Assembly (NCBI GenBank): GCA_964471115.1
Contig: CAYYFE010000001.1
Location: 310,001 to 374,000, forward strand
Reading direction: 5' to 3'
DNA: 64,000 bases
From: SYFT01 sp964471115
GTDB taxonomy: Bacteria > Acidobacteriota > Vicinamibacteria > Vicinamibacterales > SCN-69-37
Shown here piece by piece: positions 55,745 through 63,342 of this stretch. The notes under the pieces are model-generated. The model ran no database searches. It saw only the letters and a program-made list of their open reading frames with translations, and was not told where the DNA came from. A program made the translations under genes and the position numbers. The first letter of the stretch is position 1. The number at the start of each line of letters is the position of its first letter.

Positions 55745-57805
55745 CTATTTGATCGCGGCCAGCACCGACACGGCGATCGGGTGCGCCGGCTCGAGCGCCA
55801 ACGCGGCCTCGGCATGCCGTCGACCGGTCTCCACGTTCCCCAGCGCGACTTCGCAATACGCAAGATACGCGAGTGCGTCGGCCAGGCGCGGGTTGGCGGC
55901 CACGGCCGCAGCCAGCTCAGTACGTGCGGCCTCGAGTTTCTGCTGTACGACCAGGGCCACGCCAAACTGCAGCCGTGCGTCGGCATTCGACGGATCAAGC
56001 GCCACGGCGCGCGCGAAGAACCGGACCGCTTCATCCGGGGCCTGAAGGCGTCCGGCCAGGCGCCCCAGACGCAGCGTCAGCTCCGCATCCGCCATCGCCG
56101 CAGCGTCCAGCCGCCCCAGTGCGGCCAACGCCTCACCGCGCGCGCCAGAGTCGCCGGCGGCAACGGCCAGATCTCCGATGACGGCCGGGGTGGTCAGTCC
56201 GGCGCTGACCGCATCGCGCAGGTAGGGCAGGGCCTGCGCGGGCTTGTTGCCGGCCAGGTACTGACGGCCCACGAGATGAAACGCCGTGCCGCGCGGGTTG
56301 GCCGTGGCCTCGAGGCGCTCGGTCCAGGTCCGCGCCTCCGCGTCGCGGCCGATGATCGTCAGCCGTTGCGCCAGCTTGAGTCCCTCGCTCCAGCGGCCGT
56401 CGTTGAGTCCGGCCGGCGCGTTCACCAGGAGCATCAGCACCAGCCACGCGGCGGCGGGTGCCACGAGGACGCGCCACCGCCGCTCGCGCACCGCTGACGC
56501 CAGCGCGTCGAGCGCGATGCCGGCGCCCACACACATCGGGACCAGCAACGGCAGCCGATAGCGATCGGCGACGAAGAACACCGCCACCGCTGCCGCATAC
56601 AACGGCACGAACAGCACCCACACCCGGAACGCCGGATCCGCGGCCGCGCGCCTGAACGCCACCGCGATCCCCACCAGTCCCAGCGGCATGAGCAGCCACG
56701 GGCCCACAGGCAACCAGCGCAGCCAGCTGTCCGTGTCGTGCACGTAGAACACAAACGAGTACGGCAACGGCACGTGGCTCGCGTGGAACGTGAACGCCAG
56801 CTTCTTCGCGAAGAGCCGCGCGGCGTCAACCGGGTGTGCGCGCATCCAGTCGAGCGCCAGTCCCGTGAAGTAATCCGACGCCTCGGCGTCGGTGACGTCG
56901 CGCCCCAGCGCCCGGCCGGCCACCGCGCGTGTGTCCTCCGCCTGACCCGCGATGGTGGGCGAGATGCCGGGCACCGGCTGATAAAACCCGGTCGCCCCTG
57001 GGGAGTTGCCGATGTAGAGGTTCAATCCGCCATGGGAGGACACGGTGAGCCATTCGCCGGCGACCACGCCGTTGCGCACGGCCACCGGCGCCAGCGCCAG
57101 GACCGCACCCGCGGCCAGCAGCAGCGCCGCGCGCCATCGGCGGGCCATCGCCATCACCGCGGCCAGCCCCACGATGACCAGCAGGACGTTCGGGCGATTG
57201 AGCGCAGCCAGACCAAACGCCGCGCCGGCCAGCGTCATCGTCCATGGCCGCTCCGACCGCAGCGCGTACGCCAGCGCCAGCAGCGCGGCCGCCGTCAACG
57301 CCGTGTCGAGCGAGGCCTGCAGGATCAGCACTTCATGGAAGGTGACCACGCCCGTCAGGACCGCAAGGCCCGCCGCCCACCAGGCCGCGCGCGGGTTGGC
57401 CCACCATGCGGTCATGCGCCAGATGGCCGGCACGGCTGCCGCGCCGGCCAGCACCTGGACGATGCGCGCGCCTGTGAACGAATCGGTCGCCGCCAGCGCC
57501 GCCGCCAGCGTGTAGATGTACAGCGGCGAGAGGTAGTAGAGCCCGGGGCCCAGCCACAGGTCGCCCGCGACCACGCGACGCGCGAGGTCGGCGTACGCCG
57601 ACGTGTCCAGGCCGCTGTCGGGGTGCAGCATCGGGTGGTCGGCCAGCTGGAACAGGATGACCAGTTTGACCAGGGCCGCCACGGCGAACAGGCCCAGCAG
57701 CGGGACCGCGATTGATCCCTCCGGCCTGGCGTCTGTCACGGCCTCGCGGGAGGGCTGGTTCGTCTTCGGGCGGGGCACGTTCCGGGATCGTTCACGCGAT
57801 TGCAC
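55745..57805 (-). CDS. Membrane glycosyltransferase, GT39/ArnT-like, with C-terminal TPRs
   Basis: A 686-residue protein. About ten to twelve membrane helices occupy 30-450. The first periplasmic loop carries HPDSGLDTSAYADLARRV, resembling the acidic DS/DD motif of dolichyl/undecaprenyl-phosphate mannosyl- or aminoarabinosyl-transferases. A large loop has SHGGLNLYIGNSPGATGFYQP. From about 470 on there are TPRs (AVRFFARAVALDPSNADARL, RRHAEAALALEPAHPIAV). It should transfer a sugar from a lipid-linked donor to protein or envelope glycan. GTG 57805 has TATGAT 9 nt upstream, and a CsoR-like palindrome lies just beyond it. Confidence 0.75.
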   Translation of the reverse strand: MQSRERSRNVPRPKTNQPSREAVTDARPEGSIAVPLLGLFAVAALVKLVILFQLADHPMLHPDSGLDTSAYADLARRVVAGDLWLGPGLYYLSPLYIYTLAAALAATDSFTGARIVQVLAGAAAVPAIWRMTAWWANPRAAWWAAGLAVLTGVVTFHEVLILQASLDTALTAAALLALAYALRSERPWTMTLAGAAFGLAALNRPNVLLVIVGLAAVMAMARRWRAALLLAAGAVLALAPVAVRNGVVAGEWLTVSSHGGLNLYIGNSPGATGFYQPVPGISPTIAGQAEDTRAVAGRALGRDVTDAEASDYFTGLALDWMRAHPVDAARLFAKKLAFTFHASHVPLPYSFVFYVHDTDSWLRWLPVGPWLLMPLGLVGIAVAFRRAAADPAFRVWVLFVPLYAAAVAVFFVADRYRLPLLVPMCVGAGIALDALASAVRERRWRVLVAPAAAWLVLMLLVNAPAGLNDGRWSEGLKLAQRLTIIGRDAEARTWTERLEATANPRGTAFHLVGRQYLAGNKPAQALPYLRDAVSAGLTTPAVIGDLAVAAGDSGARGEALAALGRLDAAAMADAELTLRLGRLAGRLQAPDEAVRFFARAVALDPSNADARLQFGVALVVQQKLEAARTELAAAVAANPRLADALAYLAYCEVALGNVETGRRHAEAALALEPAHPIAVSVLAAIK

Positions 57806-57814
57806 GGTTCGTCA

Positions 57815-57820
57815 ATCATA
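57815..57820 (-). promoter_or_regulatory. -10-like hexamer TATGAT, 9 nt before the glycosyltransferase GTG
   Basis: Minus strand. The 18-bp palindrome at 57824-57841 would fill the space between this -10 and its -35 position. Confidence 0.5.
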
Positions 57821-57823
57821 CAG

Positions 57824-57841
57824 ATACCCCCTAGGGGGTAT
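57824..57841. promoter_or_regulatory. Perfect palindrome ATACCCCCTAGGGGGTAT, CsoR-family operator candidate
   Basis: All 18 bases are self-complementary. CsoR and related CstR repressors bind TACCCC/GGGGTA inverted repeats of this kind (established knowledge). Position suits repression of the glycosyltransferase promoter; the receptor -35 begins 15 bp to the right. A csoR-type gene lies at 31111-31386. Confidence 0.6.
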
Positions 57842-57856
57842 TGATCCCTCGGGCGC

Positions 57857-57886
57857 TTGACGTGGTCCCTCGGGTAAACATAGGAT
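57857..57886 (+). promoter_or_regulatory. Sigma-70-type promoter TTGACG-18-TAGGAT for the TonB receptor
   Basis: The -35 at 57857-57862 and -10 at 57881-57886 would give a leader of about 100 nt, like that of the paralogous receptor. Confidence 0.5.
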
Positions 57887-57993
57887 TCGTCACCCTCGTG
57901 TGGTGTTACGAATCTGTTCGGCGGTGGGCTACCGCTGCGCGGATTCGCGTATTTCCACGCGGGATCGGTTCGAGTGAGCCAGGAGGAGAAGGA

Positions 57994-60900
57994 ATGACGC
58001 GAGTAATGCGAGGAGTGCTGCTCGTCGCTGCCATCCTTGGGATGACGGCTGGATCGGCCAACGCGCAGGCGATTGGATCGATCTTCGGCAAGGCCACAGA
58101 CTCGTCCGGCGGCGTGCTGCCGGGCGTGACAGTAACGGTGACGGGACCCACCCTGCAGCAGCCGTTGTCGCAGGTGACGACGGAGACGGGTGCCTATCAG
58201 TTCCCCGTCGTGCCGATCGGCACCTATACGGTGACGTTTGAATTGAGCGGCTTCAAGCGCGTCGCGCGGCAGAACGTGCGCGTGACCGACGGCTTCAACG
58301 CCGGGATCGACGCGGTCATGGAAGTCGGCCAGATGACGGAAGAGGTGACGGTCTCGGCGGCGGCGCCGGTCGTCGACACGAAGAAGACCACGGTGGGCGC
58401 GACGTTCACGGCGGACATCCTCGAGAAGATTCCGACGGCGCGTGACCCCTGGCAGATCATCAACATGACGCCGGGCGTGCAGGCCGGTCTCAACGTCGGC
58501 GGCTCGTCCTCCGGTCAGCAGGTCGGCCTGAGCTCGCGCGGCACGGGCGCGTCGGTGCAGTGGAACCTGGAAGGCGGGTCGATGACGGACCTGTCGTCGA
58601 ACTCGTCGGCGATGTACTACAACTTCGACTCGTTCGAGCAGATCTCGGTGACCAACGGCGGCGGCGACGTCTCGGTGCAGTCGTCGGGCCTGTCGATCAA
58701 CCTGGTGACCAAGTCGGGCAGCAACGTGTTCAAGGGCTCGGTGGTGGGCACGTTCCAGAACGACGACATGCAGGCCAACAACGTGTCGGAGGACTACTTC
58801 AACCGCGGCACGTCGGGCTTCCTGTCGGGCGCCCCGGTGTTCAAGATTTACAACATCTCGGGTGAATACGGCGGACCGGTCGTGCGCAACCGCCTGTGGT
58901 GGTGGGTGGCGCTCGACAAGCAGGACATCAACGCGGGCGTCGTCAACTTCTTCGACCGCGCGGCCAGCGCGCAGTGCAACGAGTACGCGGACTTCCAGCG
59001 CGCCGGCCAGCTGCTCGGCAACATCACCTACGCCGACCTCGCGTCGGTCAAGGGCTGTCTGAAGAACGACAAGACGGTCATCAAGAACAAGCAGGGCAAG
59101 ATCAACTTCCAGCTCAACGCGAGCAACAAGTTCCAGTACCTGTTCATCTCGGACAACAAGTACCGCAACGCGCGCGGCGCGTCGGACTCGACGGAACTGG
59201 AAGCGGTGACCAAGCAGACGTCGGACATCTGGCTGAAGTACTTCCCGCTGCCGACGCACCAGCTGACGCACACGTGGATTGCCAACGACCGCCTGGTGTT
59301 CAACAGCATGCTGACCAACGTGGCCGGCGGCTTCTACCTGGACTACCAGGACTCGATCTCGCCGGAGATCTGCGGCCTGACCAAGTACGTGCCCGGCGCG
59401 CGCAGCCTGGCGGACTATCCGCAGTCGGCCAACCCGGAGTGCCTCTTCAACATCCAGCCGCAGACCATTGCGACGACCGGCAACCTGAGCCGGTCGCTCG
59501 GCAGCAGCTACCAGACAAAGCGCCCGTCGCTCGAAATCAAGACGGATGCGACGTACTTCGTGTCGAACGTGCTGGGTGGTGATCACTCCTTCAAGTTCGG
59601 CGCGGGCTACCGCAACAACCCGATCCTGACCTACTCGCACATCAGCGGCGGCGGTCGCGCCACGGTGCAGTGCCGCGGCAACGCCCTGGCCAACTGCGGC
59701 GACGGCAAGACCTACGTGCCCGTGACGGGGTCGACGGCGCCCGGCCTGGTGCCGCGCGCGGCCGTGCTGCAGCGCGCCCAGCTGGTCAACAACGACTGGT
59801 GGATGTGGAGCGGCTACATTCAGGACTCGTACTCGCGCGGCCGTCTGCGCGTGAACGCCGGCCTGCGGTACGACTGGCAGCAGTCGAAGTGGCTGGGCGG
59901 CTGCGTGCCGGCCAACCCGATCCGCCCCGACCTGCTCCCCGCGCAGTGCGAAGAGGAGACCTCGTCCGGCGTGAATCCGATCACCGGCGTGGTGGAGGAG
60001 ATCCAGCCGTTCGGCAACCTGTCGCCGCGCGTGTCGGTGACCTACGACCTGACGGGCAACGGCAAGACCGTGCTCAAGGCGTCGGGCTCCTACTACTACG
60101 CGACGAAGATCACGCTGGCCAACTCGCTGAGCGGCCTGGGCGCGGTCACGCTGACCTGGGGCACCAACCAGAACAGCGGCGCGTGCAGCACCACCGCGGG
60201 CGCGTCGTGCTGGACGGACGCCAACATGAACGGCTTCATCGAAGCCAACGAGCTGGTGGGCACGCCGAGCTTCGCGCCGGCGGGCCGGTTCGACCTGACC
60301 ACCGGTCAGCTGCTGCCCACGGGCAACAACGTCGACAAGAGCGCCAAGATCGGCCGCACGCGTGAAGCCACGCTCGGCATCCAGCGCGAACTCATCGGCA
60401 ACCTCGCGGTCGGCGCGGACTTCATCTACCGCCGCTACGACAACGGCACGGCCACCTACACGGTCGGCACCGAGCCGGGCGGCCCGTTGCACCCGATCTC
60501 GAACATCTACACGCCGATGACGCACACCGACGCGGCCACCGGCCAGACGGCCACCTACTACGTCGTCAAGCAGGGCATGATGCGGCCGACCGGCAGCACC
60601 ATCACGGTGACGCGCCTGAGCTACGAAGACTACAAGGGCGTCGACCTGACCCTGAACAAGCGGTACAGCGACAAGTGGCAGGCCAACCTCGCCGTGACGA
60701 TTCAGACGCGCAACGACTACAGCCCGATCGGCAGCTTCAGCAACCCGACCGGCGTCGACCTGTTCGACGGCTACAACTCGATTGCGCGGTACCTGATCAA
60801 GTTCAACGGCAGCTATGACCTGCCGTGGGGCATCATGGCGTCGACGAACCTGAACATCAACGACGGCGGCATCCGCGATCTGACGATCAACGGCCCCGGC

Positions 60901-61230
60901 CAGGTGTACGGCGGCGTCAACGCCAACGGCGCGGCGACGACGATCACCTACAACACCCTGAACTTCGAGAAGACGGGCACCACCCGCTTCGAGCGTCAGG
61001 CGATCTGGGACATGGGCATCCACAAGACGTTCTCGTTCCGTGGCGGCCAGAACCGGTTGAAGGTGATGCTGGATGGCTTCAACATCCTCAACAACGACCT
61101 GATCCTCGGCTACAACAGCAACAACATCAGCACGGCGGGCACGACGGCCAACCCGATCAAGCCCTCCGAGCGGATCAGCTCGATTCTGCCGCCGCGCATC
61201 TTCCGCGTCGGCGCGTCCTTCACGTTCTAA
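57994..61230 (+). CDS. TonB-dependent receptor, Oar-like (paralog B of a converted pair)
   Basis: A 1078-residue receptor with signal peptide (GVLLVAAILGMTAGSANAQ), the same CarboxypepD_reg and plug domains as its paralog at 52421-55663 and a barrel ending GASFTF. Differences concentrate in predicted extracellular loops, e.g. GACSTTAGASC and the GTEPGGPLHPISNIYT stretch, so ligand choice may differ. Cys pairs are conserved. AGGAGGAGAAGGA precedes the ATG; the longer frame from 57841 would translate the promoter. A conserved array and terminator follow. Confidence 0.93.
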   Translation: MTRVMRGVLLVAAILGMTAGSANAQAIGSIFGKATDSSGGVLPGVTVTVTGPTLQQPLSQVTTETGAYQFPVVPIGTYTVTFELSGFKRVARQNVRVTDGFNAGIDAVMEVGQMTEEVTVSAAAPVVDTKKTTVGATFTADILEKIPTARDPWQIINMTPGVQAGLNVGGSSSGQQVGLSSRGTGASVQWNLEGGSMTDLSSNSSAMYYNFDSFEQISVTNGGGDVSVQSSGLSINLVTKSGSNVFKGSVVGTFQNDDMQANNVSEDYFNRGTSGFLSGAPVFKIYNISGEYGGPVVRNRLWWWVALDKQDINAGVVNFFDRAASAQCNEYADFQRAGQLLGNITYADLASVKGCLKNDKTVIKNKQGKINFQLNASNKFQYLFISDNKYRNARGASDSTELEAVTKQTSDIWLKYFPLPTHQLTHTWIANDRLVFNSMLTNVAGGFYLDYQDSISPEICGLTKYVPGARSLADYPQSANPECLFNIQPQTIATTGNLSRSLGSSYQTKRPSLEIKTDATYFVSNVLGGDHSFKFGAGYRNNPILTYSHISGGGRATVQCRGNALANCGDGKTYVPVTGSTAPGLVPRAAVLQRAQLVNNDWWMWSGYIQDSYSRGRLRVNAGLRYDWQQSKWLGGCVPANPIRPDLLPAQCEEETSSGVNPITGVVEEIQPFGNLSPRVSVTYDLTGNGKTVLKASGSYYYATKITLANSLSGLGAVTLTWGTNQNSGACSTTAGASCWTDANMNGFIEANELVGTPSFAPAGRFDLTTGQLLPTGNNVDKSAKIGRTREATLGIQRELIGNLAVGADFIYRRYDNGTATYTVGTEPGGPLHPISNIYTPMTHTDAATGQTATYYVVKQGMMRPTGSTITVTRLSYEDYKGVDLTLNKRYSDKWQANLAVTIQTRNDYSPIGSFSNPTGVDLFDGYNSIARYLIKFNGSYDLPWGIMASTNLNINDGGIRDLTINGPGQVYGGVNANGAATTITYNTLNFEKTGTTRFERQAIWDMGIHKTFSFRGGQNRLKVMLDGFNILNNDLILGYNSNNISTAGTTANPIKPSERISSILPPRIFRVGASFTF
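58534..58951 (+). repeat. 418-bp tract identical to 52961-53378
   Basis: Second copy of the putative gene-conversion tract, over the plug and first barrel strands; borders are sharp on both sides. Confidence 0.85.
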
Positions 61231-61236
61231 GAACCA

Positions 61237-61267
61237 GGGTCCACAAGGTCCACAGGGTCCACAAGGT
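61237..61267. repeat. Nonamer array GGTCCACAR (array A18)
   Basis: Three and a half units after the receptor stop; differs from 55670-55698 in unit order and in one unit's third position. Confidence 0.85.
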
Positions 61268-61285
61268 TCAAGGACAGACACACTG

Positions 61286-61326
61286 CGGCCCGGAGGGGAT
61301 TCCCCTCCGGGCCGTTTTCTTTTTGT
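61286..61326 (+). terminator. Rho-independent terminator (13-bp stem), duplicate
   Basis: Same stem and ATT loop as 55712-55744, followed by TTTTCTTTTT. Confidence 0.9.
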
Positions 61327-61337
61327 GCGGCTTCTCC

Positions 61338-61343
61338 CATACT
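61338..61343 (+). promoter_or_regulatory. -10-like hexamer CATACT, 8 nt before ATG 61352
   Basis: Immediately after the terminator T-tract, with leaderless-type spacing. Confidence 0.4.
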
Positions 61344-61351
61344 GAACGCGC

Positions 61352-63211
61352 ATGGCGCGTCGGACGTCCTGGACTCCCTGGCTCGGGCTCGTGGCCGTCG
61401 CGTTCGTCGCGTATGTCCCGGCGTGGCACGGCGGCCTGCTGTGGGACGATGACGCGCACCTGACGCGCACCGCGTTGCGGTCGTGGGAAGGCCTGTGGCG
61501 CATCTGGACCGAGCCGGGCGCCACGCAGCAGTACTATCCCGTCCTCCACTCGGTCTTCTGGGTGCTGCATCGGCTGTGGGGTGACGCCACCACGGGGTAT
61601 CACCTGGTCAACATCGCGCTGCACGCCGCCGCTTCCGGCGTGTTCGTGCTCCTGCTGCGATCGTGGCGCGTGCCCGGCGCCATGCTGGCGGGGTACCTCT
61701 TCGCGCTCCACCCCGTGCAGGCCGAGTCGGTGGCGTGGATCTCCGAGTTGAAGAACACGCTGTCGACGGTGGCTTACCTGGGCGCGGCGTTGCTGTACAC
61801 ACGATTTGATGCAGACCGGCGCTCGGCGTCCTACCTGGCCGCGTCGTCCCTGTTCGTGCTGGCGTTGTTGACCAAGTCGGTCACCGCGTCGCTGCCGGCC
61901 GCGCTGCTCGTGGTCGCCTGGTGGCAGCGAGGGTCGCTCAACTGGCGTCGTGACGTGGCGCCGTTGCTGCCGTGGTTCGCCGCGGCCGTGGCCGCCGGGC
62001 TGATGACCATCTGGATGGAGCGCACGCACGTGGGCGCGGTGGGTGCGCCGTTCGATCTCTCGCTGGTTGAACGCGGCCTGGTGGCGGGCCGGGCCCTGTG
62101 GTTCTACCTGCTCACGTGGGTGTGGCCGTATCCGCTGTCGTTCGTCTACCCGCGATGGATCATCGATCAGGCCGTCTGGTGGCAATGGACGTTCCCCGTC
62201 GCCGCACTGGTCACGCTGGCCGTGTCATGGCGGCTCTGGCGCGCGGGACGAACAGGCCGCGGGCCGCTGACGGTGGCGCTGCTGTTTGCCGGCGCGTTGT
62301 TCCCGGCGCTCGGGTTCTTCGACGTGTATCCGTTCATGTTTTCGTGGGTCGCCGACCATTTCATGTACCTGGCGACGCTGCCGCTGGCCGCGGCGACGGC
62401 CGTCCTGCTGACCACCCGACTGCGGGACGCCCGGACCCGTCAGGTGGCAGCCGTCGCGTTATGCCTCGTCCTGGGCGTTCTCACCTGGCGGCAGGCGGCG
62501 ACCTACCGCGATGCCGAGACGCTGTATCTGGCCACCCTCGAGCGGAATCCGGACGCGTGGCTGGCGCACCTGAACCTGGGATGGCTGCGGTTGCAACGCG
62601 GGCAGTTGGACGCGGCGGTCAGGCACTCGGAGGAAGCCCTGCGCCTGCAGCCCGAGCTGCCCGAAGCCTGGCACAACCTCGGCGTCGCCAAGCGGCTGCT
62701 TGGAGACCTGCCGGCGGCGGAAACGGCGCTGCGCCGGTCGCTGACCCTGCAGCCGGAGACGGTCGAGACGCGGTACAACCTCTCGCTCGTGTTGATCGAT
62801 CAGGGCCGGCCCACCGAGGCGCTGCCGCACCTCGACGCCTGGCTGGCTGAGTCTCCGAATGACGCCGGGGCCCACGCGCAGCGGGGGGATGCCCTGCAGT
62901 CGCTGTCGCGTTTTGATGAAGCCGTCATGGCGTACCGCGCGTCCCTGCGGCTGGACGCGTCCAACGTGAAGACCCGCACCAACCTGGGCAGCGCGCTCGG
63001 GCGCAGCGGGCGCCACGGCGAAGCGCTCGAGGCGCTGCGTGAGGCGCTGCGAATCGATCCGGGCTACACGCCGGCAGCGCGCAACCTGGGCTTCGCGCTG
63101 CTCAACCTCGGCCGGGTCGATGAGGCGATTGCCGTCTTCGAAGACGTCGTCCGCCGCGCGCCGTCAGACGACAGCCGCGCGGACCTGGAGTACGCGCGGT
63201 CGATTCGCTGA
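61352..63211 (+). CDS. TMTC/O-mannosyltransferase-like membrane protein with TPRs
   Basis: A 619-residue protein. LVAVAFVAYVPAWHGGLLWDDDAHLT starts it: a membrane helix and the acidic DDD motif that marks PMT/TMTC-type glycosyltransferases. YYPVLHSVFWVLHRLWG and FALHPVQAESVAWISELKNTL are characteristic of the bacterial TMTC relatives. About nine to ten helices reach residue 385. Six or more TPRs follow (LRLQPELPEAWHNLGVAKRL, LDASNVKTRTNLGSALGRSG, LRIDPGYTPAARNLGFALLN). Sugar transfer to exported proteins is the expected role, donor and acceptor unknown. It follows the receptor terminator and ends beside a dispersed palindromic element. Confidence 0.8.
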   Translation: MARRTSWTPWLGLVAVAFVAYVPAWHGGLLWDDDAHLTRTALRSWEGLWRIWTEPGATQQYYPVLHSVFWVLHRLWGDATTGYHLVNIALHAAASGVFVLLLRSWRVPGAMLAGYLFALHPVQAESVAWISELKNTLSTVAYLGAALLYTRFDADRRSASYLAASSLFVLALLTKSVTASLPAALLVVAWWQRGSLNWRRDVAPLLPWFAAAVAAGLMTIWMERTHVGAVGAPFDLSLVERGLVAGRALWFYLLTWVWPYPLSFVYPRWIIDQAVWWQWTFPVAALVTLAVSWRLWRAGRTGRGPLTVALLFAGALFPALGFFDVYPFMFSWVADHFMYLATLPLAAATAVLLTTRLRDARTRQVAAVALCLVLGVLTWRQAATYRDAETLYLATLERNPDAWLAHLNLGWLRLQRGQLDAAVRHSEEALRLQPELPEAWHNLGVAKRLLGDLPAAETALRRSLTLQPETVETRYNLSLVLIDQGRPTEALPHLDAWLAESPNDAGAHAQRGDALQSLSRFDEAVMAYRASLRLDASNVKTRTNLGSALGRSGRHGEALEALREALRIDPGYTPAARNLGFALLNLGRVDEAIAVFEDVVRRAPSDDSRADLEYARSIR

Positions 63212-63219
63212 AGAGCGAA

Positions 63220-63339
63220 TTCACAACGAGGCATGGAGGACTGGGAGGCGTGCGTGCGGGTGAACGCCGCCCTTGGCGGCGTTCACCCGCACACACGTCC
63301 GTCAGGCAATCCTCCCAGCGCTCCAGTTCTCGCTGTGAA
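63220..63339. repeat. Dispersed palindromic element, copy 3, with a nested perfect hairpin
   Basis: Outer arms 63220-63248 and 63311-63339 are inverted copies of the TTCACARCGAG...CTGGGAGG sequence. Nested inside, 63254-63271 and 63275-63292 form a perfect 18-bp stem with loop CTT. The whole block lies between convergent genes and may terminate transcription both ways. Confidence 0.8.
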
Positions 63340-63342
63340 AAC

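Noticed and set aside
57736..61524. Very long minus-strand open frame (over 1200 codons) opposite the TonB receptor
   Set aside because: It is a mirror of the receptor's GC-rich codon usage (Arg/Val/Gly/His-rich, no domain), as are similar frames opposite the other receptors at 31904-34450, 44046-46667 and 52433-55705.
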